Of a stretch of 64,000 bases of DNA, positions 17,935 to 27,431 are shown in pieces. A program made the position numbers and the translations under genes. This DNA is from Rhodococcus globerulus NBRC 14531 (GTDB taxonomy: Bacteria; Actinomycetota; Actinomycetes; Mycobacteriales; Mycobacteriaceae), in contig NZ_BCWX01000002.1 in NCBI RefSeq assembly GCF_001894805.1, forward strand, positions 186,001 to 250,000, in the 5' to 3' direction. The notes under the pieces are model-generated. The model had not been told where the DNA came from and made no database searches. It saw only the letters and a list, made by a program, of their open reading frames with translations. Position 1 is the first letter of the stretch; each line of letters begins with the position of its first letter.

Positions 17935-17948
17935 GCTAGGTTTTCCTG

Positions 17949-18713
17949 GTGTCTCGGATCAAGATCTCCTACGGTTCCCACGGTCAGCAGTTCGGTCATC
18001 TGTACGTTCCCGACACCGTTGACGGCCCAGTTCCTGTGGTCATGCAAATCCACGGCGGATTCTGGAGCGGGCAGTACGGGCTGAACCTCGGCACCGCGTT
18101 TGCCGTCGAACTCGCGCGAGCTGGTGTGGCGGTCTGGAACATCGAGTACCGGCGCCTCGGGGCCGGCGGCGGCTGGCCGGAGATGTCCACAGACGTGAAA
18201 ACCGCGTACGACGCGATTCCCGGGATTGTGGCCGAAGCTACCGAGATCGAATTCGACCTGACGAAGGTTCGCCTTGTCGGGCACTCCGCCGGTGGGCACC
18301 TCGCAGTCTGGTTGGCGGGGGAGAAGGACGTGTTCACGCGCCCGGAGCGCGTTGTCGCGCAGGCCGCCGCACTGGATCTTGCGTCGGCGGCCGAGCGTGG
18401 TCGACGTATCAGCTACATCGAGGATCTTTTCGGCATCCCCTTCGAATCGGATCCGGATCTGTATCGGAGTGCGTCGCCGCAACATCGGTTGCCGATCGGC
18501 GTCCCCGTCGTGTGTGTGACGGGCAGCGATGATCTGCAGGTGCCGGCGAAGGTCAGTGCGCGGTATGTGAAGGCGGCGCAGGCAGCCGGTGATCCCGTGG
18601 CATTGCGTGTGGTCGAGGGCGAGGGGCACGATGCTTTTCTCTCGCCCGGGGCCGAGTCGTGGAGGGTCTCCCGTGAACTGGTTCTGGAAGACCCACCGGC
18701 TACGTCACACTGA
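17949..18713 (+). CDS. Alpha/beta hydrolase (esterase/lipase, BD-FAE-like)
   Basis: 254 residues from GTG 17949. The oxyanion motif is MQIHGGFWSG and the nucleophile elbow is GHSAGGHLAVW. The acid is probably the Asp pair in CVTGSDDLQVP and the catalytic His is in GEGHDAFLSP. No signal peptide is seen, so it should be cytosolic. Related proteins include short-chain esterases and kynurenine-formamidase-like enzymes; substrate unknown. The last 9 bp overlap the 3' end of the convergent MFS gene. Confidence 0.88.
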   Translation: MSRIKISYGSHGQQFGHLYVPDTVDGPVPVVMQIHGGFWSGQYGLNLGTAFAVELARAGVAVWNIEYRRLGAGGGWPEMSTDVKTAYDAIPGIVAEATEIEFDLTKVRLVGHSAGGHLAVWLAGEKDVFTRPERVVAQAAALDLASAAERGRRISYIEDLFGIPFESDPDLYRSASPQHRLPIGVPVVCVTGSDDLQVPAKVSARYVKAAQAAGDPVALRVVEGEGHDAFLSPGAESWRVSRELVLEDPPATSH

Positions 18714-20294
18714 TACCAGAGCCTTTTTGCGCGGCAGGATGAACGCGACGACGATCGCGCCGACGAGCAGTGCGAGGCCGCCCGCCCAACTGGCGGCCGA
18801 GATCGCGTCGGCATACGCGGCACCGGCTGCGTCGAGTAGCGGCTGAGCTCGAGCCGCGGCCAATGGATTGTCGGCCATCTCTTCGGCGACCAGGGAAGCG
18901 CCGCCGACGGATTCTCCGGATACTTCGAGTGCGTAGGCGGCTTGCTCGGCCAGTTCGCCGGTCAGTTGCGGGACCTGCATTCCGCTGATGAATCCTGCAA
19001 TCGAATCTTTGTAGCTTGCAGCCAGAATCGAGCCGAGGACGGCAATTCCGAGTGAACCGCCGAGTTCGATGGCAGTGTCGTTGAGACCGCCGGCGGCACC
19101 AAGATCGTCCTCGGAGAAGTTGTCCATGATGGCGTCGGTGGCCGGTGGTTCACTGAGGCCGATGCCGAGACCGAGCAGGATCAGCGGGACCGCGAACATC
19201 CAGTAGCCGGAGTCACCGTCCACCTGCGTGAGGATGAGGACGCCGATCGCAGCGATGAGCATGCCACCGACGATGGATGCGCGTACACCGATCAGCGGGG
19301 TGATCCGGCCGCTGACCACCGCACCGATCGACACGGCAATTGCCAAGGGCAACAGACGGACACCGGTCTCGAGTGCTCCGTATCCGAGAATGAACTGGAA
19401 TTGCTGCGAGATGTAGTAGATAGCGCCGAATGCGGCCAGGAACAGAAGCAGTACGGCAAGTGTTGCGCCGCCGACCACACGCTGACCGAGTTTACGGACG
19501 TCGAGGAGCGGTTGGGGATGACGCAGTTCCCAGACGACAAACATCGCGAGGCCGAGTGCGGCAAGCACTGCTGCGCTGATGGGTCCTGCGGTCCACCCGA
19601 AGTGAAAACCGTTGATGATCGAGTAGACAAGTGCGCCGATGGTGACGACCGACAGCGCGCCGCCGATCCAGTCGATGCGGCCGAGGCGCTCGGCCTTGCT
19701 CGGCGGCACCAGGAATACGGCGGCCAGGGCCGCAATTGCTGCGATCGGGACGTTGATCAGGAATGTGGCACTCCAGGAACGACTTTCGAGAATCCACCCG
19801 GCCAGCAGAGGGCCGAGCGCGATGGCAAGACCCGAGGTGGCTGCCCAGGCCGCGATGGCGCGTGAGCGTTCGGATTTCGGAAAGGTCGCGACCAGGAGCG
19901 AGAGCGTCGCGGGCATGATGATCGCGGCACCGACGCCCATGATCATGCGGGCCGAGATGACGGCGGTGGTGGTGTCGGCAATGCTGCCGAAGACTGCGCC
20001 GCCGGCGAACACCGCGAGTCCGGCGAGGAGTGCACCGCGACGACTGTACTTGTCGCCGATCACGCCGAACAGCAGCATCAACGCGGCGTAGGGGACCGTG
20101 TAGCCGTCGATGACCCATTGAAGTTGTGTGCTGGTGAGTCCGAGGTCGCGGGTCATGTCCGGCGCCGCGACGATCAGTGCCGTGTTGGCCATGACCACGA
20201 TCAACAAGCTCAGACACAGCACCCCGAGCGCGGCCCATCGCCGTGGATACGGCTGGTCCATTTCTGTGACCGGTTTGCTCACGAGTGTTGTCAT
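18705..20294 (-). CDS. MFS drug exporter, DHA2/EmrB-QacA family (14 TM)
   Basis: 529 residues from ATG 20294 (MTTLVSKPV). It has fourteen hydrophobic segments, with the DHA2 motifs LQWVIDGYTVPYAALMLLFGVIGDKYSRR (motif A) and LGPLLAGWI (motif C). It would exchange protons for cationic or hydrophobic drugs. It is divergent from a TetR gene, with two palindromes in the 98-bp spacer, and so is probably induced by a drug ligand of that repressor. The 3' end overlaps the hydrolase gene. Confidence 0.93.
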   Translation of the reverse strand: MTTLVSKPVTEMDQPYPRRWAALGVLCLSLLIVVMANTALIVAAPDMTRDLGLTSTQLQWVIDGYTVPYAALMLLFGVIGDKYSRRGALLAGLAVFAGGAVFGSIADTTTAVISARMIMGVGAAIIMPATLSLLVATFPKSERSRAIAAWAATSGLAIALGPLLAGWILESRSWSATFLINVPIAAIAALAAVFLVPPSKAERLGRIDWIGGALSVVTIGALVYSIINGFHFGWTAGPISAAVLAALGLAMFVVWELRHPQPLLDVRKLGQRVVGGATLAVLLLFLAAFGAIYYISQQFQFILGYGALETGVRLLPLAIAVSIGAVVSGRITPLIGVRASIVGGMLIAAIGVLILTQVDGDSGYWMFAVPLILLGLGIGLSEPPATDAIMDNFSEDDLGAAGGLNDTAIELGGSLGIAVLGSILAASYKDSIAGFISGMQVPQLTGELAEQAAYALEVSGESVGGASLVAEEMADNPLAAARAQPLLDAAGAAYADAISAASWAGGLALLVGAIVVAFILPRKKALVSV

Positions 20295-20318
20295 GGCGCG
20301 ACTCCGTTTCTGATCTAT

Positions 20319-20336
20319 TTGCACAGTGCTGTGTAA
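20319..20336. promoter_or_regulatory. Palindromic operator A between MFS and TetR genes
   Basis: TTGCACA-GTGC-TGTGTAA, an inverted repeat with one mismatch, located 25 bp upstream of the MFS start. It shares its arms with operator B at 20346-20363 (27 bp apart). A binding site for the adjacent TetR protein is inferred. Confidence 0.7.
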
Positions 20337-20345
20337 GTTAATAAC

Positions 20346-20363
20346 TTGCACACCATTGTGCAA
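20346..20363. promoter_or_regulatory. Palindromic operator B between MFS and TetR genes
   Basis: TTGCACA-CCAT-TGTGCAA, a perfect 7-bp inverted repeat with a 4-bp centre. It lies 29 bp upstream of the TetR GTG start and is the better conserved of the two sites. It probably mediates both autoregulation and repression of the exporter. Confidence 0.75.
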
Positions 20364-20392
20364 CTATCATTGATGTAGATCACACGAGGAAG

Positions 20393-21073
20393 GTGGACAA
20401 CGCGTTGACGGAATCGGGAACTGCTGTGCCGGCAACGCGGCAGCGACGCAGTCAGGCGCGGGCGAACCGCAGTCGCATCATCGAAGCGGCGATCACAGCA
20501 TTTGCAGTCGATCCCGACGCCAGCATGGACGACGTCGCAAAAGCCGCCGGCGTCGTGCGGCGGACCGTGTACGCACACTTCGAGAGCCGTGACGCCCTGA
20601 TCAACGGAATCGTGGACGAGGCGTCCGCTGATCTGGTGGCGGCATTGAGTCGCGCGGGGGAGCCGCCAGAGAACCCGGAACTTGCGACCGCCGTGCTGGC
20701 GTTGTTGGCCTGGCCGGTGGGAGATCGGTTCCGGGTGCTGCTCAGTTTCGCCCGAAAGGAATTGGGTGAGCAGCGCATCCTCGACCTGATGGAACCCGCT
20801 CGCGCCTTGAGTATCAGGGTTGTCGAGCAAGGCCAGCGAGAAGGTATCTTCTCGACCTATCTGCCGGCCGAAACCTTGGTTGCGATGACCGAATCGGTGA
20901 CCATCACGCTGTTCGACCAGGCAAACAGTGGGGTGATCACGGACTCGGGAGAGTCCTTCGCGATCGTGTGTCTCGTCCTGGTCGGGATCAGCCCGGACCG
21001 CAGCGCGGAGATAGTCGCGGACGCCTGGAAATGGATCCGAAAGTCAGTGCCGCCCGTTGCGCCCGGGGATTAA
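20393..21073 (+). CDS. TetR-family regulator of the divergent MFS exporter
   Basis: 226 residues from GTG 20393, with GAGGAAGG just upstream. N-terminal TetR HTH: RSRIIEAAITAFAVDPDASMDDVAKAAGVVRRTVYAHFESRDALI. The C-terminal half is a helical ligand domain. Control of the neighbouring MFS exporter is inferred from the divergent arrangement and paired palindromes. Confidence 0.9.
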   Translation: MDNALTESGTAVPATRQRRSQARANRSRIIEAAITAFAVDPDASMDDVAKAAGVVRRTVYAHFESRDALINGIVDEASADLVAALSRAGEPPENPELATAVLALLAWPVGDRFRVLLSFARKELGEQRILDLMEPARALSIRVVEQGQREGIFSTYLPAETLVAMTESVTITLFDQANSGVITDSGESFAIVCLVLVGISPDRSAEIVADAWKWIRKSVPPVAPGD

Positions 21074-21172
21074 CAAGTGGGCGGTGTCGGACTCGGGCGC
21101 TAGACTTCGAAGTATCGGAGCCCTCGGGTCGAGCGGGCTCTTTCGGACCAGGAAGCAGGCCATATTCTCCAC

Positions 21173-22261
21173 GTGAGTGAACACAGTGAGTTCGGCGGCA
21201 ACCGTACATCCACCGTTACCGAGCGCGCTCTGCCCGCAGAGCGCACCGTCCGATCGAGTATGGACCTGGCGCCGGAGACCGTGCGTCAACTACTGGGATC
21301 GACGGACGAAAATCTCACCGCGATCGAACGTGAGCTTTCTGCCGATATTCACGTTCGTGGCGGCACCATCACACTGTCCGGAACACCGGCCGACGTTGCT
21401 CTCGCGGAGCGGGTATTCGCCGAGCTGGCCGTGATGGCCAGGCGCGGGCAGCCCATCGCACCCGACGCCGTCCGCAGAACCATCGGCATGCTCACCAACG
21501 AGGTCGGGGAGTCCCCGGCCGAGGTGCTCTCGCTCGACATCTTGTCGCGGCGCGGCAAGACAATTCGTCCCAAGACGCTCAACCAGAAGCGCTACGTCGA
21601 CGCGATCGACGAGAACACCATCGTCTTCGGCATCGGGCCGGCAGGCACCGGTAAGACGTACCTTGCGATGGCCAAGGCTGTGCAGGCCTTGCAGTCCAAG
21701 TCGGTCTCACGCATCATCCTGACCCGTCCGGCCGTCGAGGCGGGCGAGCGGTTGGGATTCCTGCCCGGCACGTTGCACGAGAAAATCGATCCGTACCTGC
21801 GCCCCTTGCACGACGCCTTGCACGACATGATGGATCCCGAAGCCATTCCGAAGTTGATGGCAGCCGGGGTCATCGAAGTAGCGCCACTGGCGTACATGCG
21901 TGGTCGCACCCTGAATGACGCGTTCATCATCCTGGACGAGGCGCAGAACACCACGGCCGAACAGATGAAGATGTTCCTCACCAGGCTCGGATTCGGATCC
22001 AAGATCGTTGTCACCGGAGACGTCACGCAGGTCGACCTGCCTGGCGGTGCGCGATCGGGACTACGGGCGGCATCCGAAATCCTCACGGGCATCAACGATA
22101 TCCACTTCGCGAAGCTCGACAGCAGCGACGTCGTCCGCCATCGATTGGTCTCCGACATCGTCGACGCCTATGAACGCCACGAAACGGATCGCGACGGGGA
22201 GCCGAGGCTCGGCAACCGAGCACAACGCCGCGCTGCGCATGCTCATTCACCTCGACGGTAG
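21173..22261 (+). CDS. phoH: PhoH-like ATPase
   Basis: 362 residues from GTG 21173. It has an N-terminal KH-like region (about 30-95), then the PhoH P-loop ATPase core with Walker A GPAGTGKT (155-162) and Walker B FIILDEAQN (near 255). Cytosolic. The family is linked to RNA metabolism and, through its operon partner YbeY, to ribosome and RNA quality control. A possible -10 TAGACT lies near 21101. The phoH-ybeY-corC-era order is conserved in actinobacteria. Confidence 0.94.
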   Translation: MSEHSEFGGNRTSTVTERALPAERTVRSSMDLAPETVRQLLGSTDENLTAIERELSADIHVRGGTITLSGTPADVALAERVFAELAVMARRGQPIAPDAVRRTIGMLTNEVGESPAEVLSLDILSRRGKTIRPKTLNQKRYVDAIDENTIVFGIGPAGTGKTYLAMAKAVQALQSKSVSRIILTRPAVEAGERLGFLPGTLHEKIDPYLRPLHDALHDMMDPEAIPKLMAAGVIEVAPLAYMRGRTLNDAFIILDEAQNTTAEQMKMFLTRLGFGSKIVVTGDVTQVDLPGGARSGLRAASEILTGINDIHFAKLDSSDVVRHRLVSDIVDAYERHETDRDGEPRLGNRAQRRAAHAHSPRR

Positions 22262-22309
22262 GCTGAGCGACGCACCAACCCCTACTTTTCCCAGGAAAGA
22301 GCGTCGCAC

Positions 22310-22852
22310 ATGAGCATCGAGGTCTCGAACGAATCGGGCATGGACATCTCCGAACCGGAGTTGATCAGTGTCGCCCGTTTCGTGATCGCACGGATGGATG
22401 TCCATCCGGCGGCCGAGCTGTCGATGGTTCTCGTCGACTCCGCGACGATGGCAGATCTGCACGTCCGGTGGATGGATCTTCCGGGTCCGACCGACGTCAT
22501 GTCCTTCCCGATGGACGAACTGGAGCCAGGCGGACGCCCCGACTCCCCGGAACCCGGACCGTCGATGCTCGGCGACATCGTCTTGTGCCCGTCGTTCGCG
22601 GCCGATCAGGCAGACAAGGCCGGGCATTCACTGGCCCACGAGCTTGCGTTGCTGACGGTCCACGGGGTGCTGCACCTCCTCGGCTACGACCACGCGGAGC
22701 CGGAAGAGGAGAAGGAGATGTTCGGACTGCAGAACAGTCTCCTCGAAGAGTGGTACGAGGATTTGCGTCGGATCGAACGCGAGGCCGCGCTGGCGGAGCG
22801 AGATCAGAAACTGCTCGGCAAGACCGGGTTCGTCGACGGCGCAGACCGATAA
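22310..22852 (+). CDS. ybeY: Endoribonuclease YbeY (rRNA maturation factor)
   Basis: 180 residues. The zinc motif [11 protein letters not shown] (118-128) supplies three His ligands. [15 protein letters not shown] and MLGDIVLCP are the conserved blocks around the active cleft. It acts in 16S rRNA 3' processing and ribosome quality control. It follows phoH by 48 bp and precedes the CBS-domain protein by 22 bp, so the four genes to era are probably one transcript. Confidence 0.95.
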   Translation: MSIEVSNESGMDISEPELISVARFVIARMDVHPAAELSMVLVDSATMADLHVRWMDLPGPTDVMSFPMDELEPGGRPDSPEPGPSMLGDIVLCPSFAADQADKAGHSLAHELALLTVHGVLHLLGYDHAEPEEEKEMFGLQNSLLEEWYEDLRRIEREAALAERDQKLLGKTGFVDGADR

Positions 22853-22874
22853 TCGAACAGCCGGGGGATCTGTA

Positions 22875-24179
22875 GTGAGTAGCGCAATCGCGCTGTTGGT
22901 ACTAGCCGTTGCTCTGGTCCCGGTCGGTGGACTCTTCGCCGCCGTGGATTCGGCGCTCAACACGATATCGTCGGCACGCATCGACGAGATGGCAAAAGAG
23001 GAGCGAGCAGGCGCGGAGCGCGTGCAACGCATTCTGACCGATCGTCCGCGCTACGTGAATCTCATGGTGTTGCTTCGCATTTTGTGCGAGATCACCGCAA
23101 CAGTCGTGTTGGCGGGCGCACTCATCGATGTCATGTCGATGGGCTGGGCTCTGACAACCACGGCTGCTGTCATGGTGCTGGTCTCGTACGTGGTGATCGG
23201 TGTCGGGCCGAGGACGCTTGGTCGTCAACATGCGTACTCGATCGCTCTGACGGCGTCGTTGCCGCTGTTGTGGATCGGTGTTCTTCTCGGGCCGGTCAGT
23301 CGCATCCTCATTCTTCTGGGTAATGCGCTGACGCCGGGTAAAGGTTTCCGGAACGGCCCGTTCGCGTCGGAAATCGAACTGCGTGAACTGGTCGACATGG
23401 CACAGGCTCGCGGCGTCGTGGACGACGAAGAGCGTCGCATGATCCAGTCCGTGTTCGATCTCGGCGACACGTCCGCCCGCGAGGTCATGGTGCCGCGCAC
23501 CGACATGGTGTGGATCGAGAACGACAAGAGCGCCGGACAGGCAACGTCGTTGGCAGTGCGCAGCGGACACTCGCGCCTACCGGTGATCGGTGAGAACGTC
23601 GACGACGTTCTTGGTGTCGTGTACCTGAAAGATCTGGTGAAACAGACCTATCACCTGCCCGACGGCGGCCGCAGTGTCAATGTCTGTGAGGTGATGCGTC
23701 CGGCGGTATTCGTTCCGGATTCCAAGCCACTCGACAGCCTGCTCGCCGAAATGCAGCGCGACCGCAACCACATGGCGATCCTCGTCGACGAGTACGGCGG
23801 AATTGCCGGCCTCGCGACCATCGAGGACGTCATCGAGGAAATCGTCGGCGAGATCGCGGACGAGTACGACGAAGACGAGACACCACCCGTCGAAGATCTT
23901 GGTGACGGGATGTTCCGCGTCTCGGCGCGCCTGCCCATCGAGGACCTCGGCGAACTGTTCGATCTGGAACTCGAGAACGACGAAGTCGAGACCGTCGGCG
24001 GTTTGATCGGTTACGTGCTCGGCCGGGTGCCGCTACCCGGATCCGAGGTGGAGTACGACGGTTTGATCCTGCGCGGTGAGGGAACGAACACCGGCCGTGG
24101 ACGTGTGCGCATCAGCACGGTTTTTGTGCAGCGTGCGCCTCGCTCGGAAGACGATGCGGCAGAAGACAACGATGACTGA
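22875..24179 (+). CDS. CorC/HlyC-family membrane protein with DUF21 and CBS domains
   Basis: 434 residues from GTG 22875. The N-terminal DUF21 has about four membrane segments ([76 protein letters not shown]). A CBS pair follows ([13 protein letters not shown]..., [13 protein letters not shown]...) with the connecting [25 protein letters not shown] stretch, then a CorC_HlyC C-terminal domain. Such proteins are linked to Mg2+/Co2+ export and are often misnamed hemolysins. The stop overlaps a possible upstream start of era. Confidence 0.92.
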   Translation: MSSAIALLVLAVALVPVGGLFAAVDSALNTISSARIDEMAKEERAGAERVQRILTDRPRYVNLMVLLRILCEITATVVLAGALIDVMSMGWALTTTAAVMVLVSYVVIGVGPRTLGRQHAYSIALTASLPLLWIGVLLGPVSRILILLGNALTPGKGFRNGPFASEIELRELVDMAQARGVVDDEERRMIQSVFDLGDTSAREVMVPRTDMVWIENDKSAGQATSLAVRSGHSRLPVIGENVDDVLGVVYLKDLVKQTYHLPDGGRSVNVCEVMRPAVFVPDSKPLDSLLAEMQRDRNHMAILVDEYGGIAGLATIEDVIEEIVGEIADEYDEDETPPVEDLGDGMFRVSARLPIEDLGELFDLELENDEVETVGGLIGYVLGRVPLPGSEVEYDGLILRGEGTNTGRGRVRISTVFVQRAPRSEDDAAEDNDD

Positions 24180-24204
24180 GCGAGACGTTCTACGAGGAGT
24201 AGGT

Positions 24205-25122
24205 ATGAGTAAGAAGGAATTCCGGTCGGGGTTCGTGTGTTTCGTCGGCCGGCCCAATACGGGTAAGTCCACGTTGACCAACGCGTTGGTCGGCAGCAAG
24301 ATCGCCATCACGTCCTCGCGTCCGCAGACGACGCGCCACACGATCCGCGGCATCGTGCACCGCGAGAATTCCCAGCTGATCCTGGTGGACACCCCGGGTT
24401 TGCACAAGCCGCGCACCCTGCTCGGCCAGCGCCTCAACGACCTGGTTCGTGACACGTACTCCGAGGTCGACGTCATTTGCCTGTGCATTCCGGCTGACGA
24501 GCCCATCGGCCCCGGTGACCGCTGGATCGTGCAGCAGGTCCGCCAGATGGCGCCGAAGACGACGCTGGTCGGCATCGTCACCAAGATCGACAAGGTCAGC
24601 CGCGACGCCGTCGGCAAGCAGTTGCTAGCACTGTCCACCCTGCTCGGACCCGAGTGCGAAGTTGTGCCTGTGTCCGCCCAGTCGGGTGAGCAGGTCGAGA
24701 TACTGGTCGACGTGCTGTCCGGTCTGATGGACGAGGGTCCGGCCTTCTACCCCGACGGTGAATTGACGGATGAGCCCGAAGAGGTGCTCATGGCCGAACT
24801 CATCCGTGAGGCCGCGCTCGAGGGTCTGGGCGAGGAATTGCCGCACTCTCTCGCCGTCGTGATCGAAGAGGTCATTCCGCGTGAAGGACGCACCGAGAAG
24901 CAGGGCGAGATGCTCGACGTCCACGCTTTGCTCTATGTCGAGCGGCCCAGCCAGAAGGGCATCGTCATCGGCAAGGGCGGAGCGCGCCTACGGGAAGTCG
25001 GCACCAGCGCGCGTCTGCAGATCGAGAAGCTCCTCGGTGTGCGGATCTTCCTGGAGTTGCACGTCAAGGTTGCCAAGGACTGGCAGCGCGACCCCAAGCA
25101 GTTGGGCCGGCTCGGGTTCTAG
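24205..25122 (+). CDS. era: GTPase Era
   Basis: 305 residues from ATG 24205, which has GAGGAG 5 nt upstream; ATG 24172, overlapping the previous stop, is an alternative. G1 is GRPNTGKS (15-22), G3 DTPG, G4 TKID. The C-terminal KH domain includes GIVIGKGGARLREVG. It binds the 3' end of 16S rRNA during 30S assembly. Its stop shares CTAG with the convergent TetR gene. Confidence 0.96.
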   Translation: MSKKEFRSGFVCFVGRPNTGKSTLTNALVGSKIAITSSRPQTTRHTIRGIVHRENSQLILVDTPGLHKPRTLLGQRLNDLVRDTYSEVDVICLCIPADEPIGPGDRWIVQQVRQMAPKTTLVGIVTKIDKVSRDAVGKQLLALSTLLGPECEVVPVSAQSGEQVEILVDVLSGLMDEGPAFYPDGELTDEPEEVLMAELIREAALEGLGEELPHSLAVVIEEVIPREGRTEKQGEMLDVHALLYVERPSQKGIVIGKGGARLREVGTSARLQIEKLLGVRIFLELHVKVAKDWQRDPKQLGRLGF

Positions 25123-25679
25123 GGCGCAGCCCCTTTGAGTACCAACAGGATCGACGACGCGACATCCGCGTTGTCGATACCTGTTGCCAGGCGGCGCAGT
25201 TGTAGGCCCACGATCATCGCGACGAGGTAGGACGCGACGGATTCCGGATCAGGTGCCCCGAGCGCGGTCAGGACTGCGACTCCCAAAGAGTCATACGCCG
25301 CAAAACACTCCGCGGCAATCTGGTGAAGTTCGTGATCGCGGCCTGCGGCGACGAACATTTCGAACGGTGCGATCCGCTCGACCACAAAAGCGATGTCCTG
25401 CGCGATGCTCTCCGTGGCCGCCGCCGCATCCTCCGCGCTCAAATCCTGGTCGCGGTACTGCTCGACGAGCTCGAGTATGCGGGCAGTCTCCTCGGCGGCA
25501 AACCGGGACAGTGCGGCCCGGAGCATGTCCGACTGGCTCGGAAAGTGATACGTGACGGAACCCAGTGACACCCCGGCGTCGGATGCAATGCGACGGTTAC
25601 TCACACCGGAGATACCTTCGGTGGCAACGATGTGAAGTACCGCGTCGAGGATGCTTGTTCGGATGTCTACTGCGGCCAT
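25119..25679 (-). CDS. TetR-family regulator downstream of an amidase
   Basis: 186 residues. HTH at the N-terminus: RTSILDAVLHIVATEGISGVSNRRIASDAGVSLGSVTYHFPSQSDML. The C-terminal domain is TetR_C_6/BetI-like. It begins 6 bp after the amidase stop on the same strand, so the two genes probably form one operon and the regulator may control amidase expression. Ligand unknown. Confidence 0.9.
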   Translation of the reverse strand: MAAVDIRTSILDAVLHIVATEGISGVSNRRIASDAGVSLGSVTYHFPSQSDMLRAALSRFAAEETARILELVEQYRDQDLSAEDAAAATESIAQDIAFVVERIAPFEMFVAAGRDHELHQIAAECFAAYDSLGVAVLTALGAPDPESVASYLVAMIVGLQLRRLATGIDNADVASSILLVLKGAAP

Positions 25680-25685
25680 TTGGGC

Positions 25686-27110
25686 TCACCACCACTGTTG
25701 AGGACGACTCTGATCCCAGCGGAGCACCGACTCCAATTGCGAGGCGAGCGAAACCAGCAACGGCTCAGTGCTCTCGCTACCCATCAATTGTGCTCCGATC
25801 GGCAGTCCGGCGCTGCTGAATCCCGCGGGGATATTGATCGAGGGCCACCCGAGGACATTCCATGGCCAGGCATACGGGCACGCCGCAGTCATCACCTTGT
25901 CGGTTTCCCAGCCGCCGATACCGTCGATAGCGGTGACCGGGATCGGCGGAGTTGCCGTGGTTGGCGCAAGGACAACGTCGTACTTGTCGAAGATCGCGCC
26001 GATGCGCCTGCGCATCCTCGGCTCGGCCGCCCGAGCGGCACGCAACGGTGCCCCGCGAAGTAGCTTGCCGCTCTGTGCATTTCCGCGAGTTCTCGGGTCT
26101 GCGAGCGCCGGGTCGGGGAGGCGCCCGAGCCAATCGTGTACCCCGACGAGTGAGCGTGGCAGGAAGTTGAGGCCGAAGATCAGTCCGTAGGCGGGATCAT
26201 CCACGACGACGCGATGGCCGAGACTGCGCAGCGTGTCGGCGACGGCATATACAGCCCTTCGCACTTCGGGATCGAGTGTGACCGGTGTAGCGGTGAACGG
26301 ATTACGCAGGGAGAGAGCAATGTTCAGCCTTCCGGGATCGCGGCCGACCGCGTCGCTGACCGTGAGTGGCGTCGGCGTGTGTAGGTCGCCGTCATGGTTT
26401 CCGGCTGCTACGTCGAGGAGAAGGGCTGCGTCGGCGACCGTGCGGGCAAGCGGTCCGTTGACGGTCAGGCCGTAGAACGCTTCGGCGTCGGGCCACGTGG
26501 AGATGCGGCCACGCTGTGGTTTGATGCCGACCAGATTGGTCCAGGCCGCCGGTATCCGGATCGACCCGGCTCCGTCGGAACCGATTCCGGCGCTGACCAA
26601 TCCGGCCGCAACCGCGGCTGCGGTACCGCCGGACGAACCGCCGGGAGTGTGCTCACGTGACCATGGATTGCGGGTGTATCCGAAGGCGCTACCGCTGGTG
26701 AGCGGCCACTGGCCTAGTTCAGGGCTGTTGGTCTTGCCGACGATGACAGCGCCGGCGGCGCGTAACCGTCGAACCATCTCGGAATCTTCCGTCTTGACGG
26801 GGAAGTCGCCGGGGCAACCGAATGCGGTGGGCTCGCCGGTGATGTCGACATCGTCCTTGACCGCGATGGGTACGCCCAGGAGCGGGAGTCGCTCACCGCG
26901 GGCAAGCCGGCGGTCTGCGTCGGCGGCTTCCTCGAGTGCTTTCTGGCGGCGAACGATCTTGAATGCATTGAGAGTCGACTGCGCTGCGTCGATGCGGTCG
27001 AGTGTCTCGGTCGTGGCCGTTACGGACGACGTGGCGCCCGACGTCAGACCGGCTACCTGATCGATCAAGGTAGGGGCATCGCGCAGTTCCGTATGCGGTC
27101 TCGGCGGCAT
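25686..27110 (-). CDS. Amidase (amidase-signature family)
   Basis: 474 residues; AAAGGAG precedes the ATG at 27110. It carries the amidase-signature catalytic triad: Lys in PIAVKDD (K85), cis-Ser in GGSSGG (S160) and nucleophile Ser in GAGSIRIPA (S183). The GSDGAGS segment differs from the usual GSDTGGS but keeps the nucleophile. It hydrolyses an amide R-CO-NH2 of unknown identity. An amidase (AmiA2) also follows era in mycobacteria, so this is probably the core gene rather than an import. Confidence 0.9.
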   Translation of the reverse strand: MPPRPHTELRDAPTLIDQVAGLTSGATSSVTATTETLDRIDAAQSTLNAFKIVRRQKALEEAADADRRLARGERLPLLGVPIAVKDDVDITGEPTAFGCPGDFPVKTEDSEMVRRLRAAGAVIVGKTNSPELGQWPLTSGSAFGYTRNPWSREHTPGGSSGGTAAAVAAGLVSAGIGSDGAGSIRIPAAWTNLVGIKPQRGRISTWPDAEAFYGLTVNGPLARTVADAALLLDVAAGNHDGDLHTPTPLTVSDAVGRDPGRLNIALSLRNPFTATPVTLDPEVRRAVYAVADTLRSLGHRVVVDDPAYGLIFGLNFLPRSLVGVHDWLGRLPDPALADPRTRGNAQSGKLLRGAPLRAARAAEPRMRRRIGAIFDKYDVVLAPTTATPPIPVTAIDGIGGWETDKVMTAACPYAWPWNVLGWPSINIPAGFSSAGLPIGAQLMGSESTEPLLVSLASQLESVLRWDQSRPQQWW

Positions 27111-27338
27111 TGAACTCCTTTATTCGGAACTTATCGAGCGACCGATCAGCAACGCGTTTCAGTATTGACGACGGTGGGTGGCGCGTCAAGATTCCGTCAA
27201 GACGGTTGTCCGCTGTGTAAACGGATCGTCAGAGAGCGTCAAAGCCGGCATTTTCAGGTCGAAGCTGGGAGAGCGCTCCTGGTGCGTCATGGCTGCGATG
27301 AACTGCAGCACGGTTTTTGATGTCGAAGAGGGAAGCTC
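27111..27338. promoter_or_regulatory. Amidase/kdp divergent intergenic region with CGTCAAG direct repeats
   Basis: 228 bp without a supported gene. Two CGTCAAGA copies at 27184-27191 and 27195-27202 are spaced 11 bp start to start. Two further CGTCA(A/G)A copies occur at 27227-27233 and 27237-27243, spaced 10 bp. Helically phased direct repeats suit an OmpR-family response regulator such as KdpE, encoded at the end of the operon. The amidase promoter must lie in the same region. Confidence 0.4.
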
Positions 27339-27431
27339 ATGGCCGACTTGGCCTACGTTGCTCTGATTCTTGGTGGTTTTCTCGTGTGCGCACTGGTTCT
27401 TCGCGCCTTACAAGCGAGCGCTCCCAAATGA
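27339..27431 (+). CDS. 30-residue single-span membrane peptide ahead of kdpF
   Basis: ATG 27339 has AGAGGGA 6 nt upstream. The product (MADLAYVALILGGFLVCALVL then RALQASAPK) is one hydrophobic helix with a short basic tail. Its TGA overlaps the kdpF ATG as ATGA (27428-27431), so the two should be translationally coupled. It is not KdpF, which follows. It is probably a small accessory subunit or leader of the Kdp complex. Function unknown. Confidence 0.65.
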   Translation: MADLAYVALILGGFLVCALVLRALQASAPK

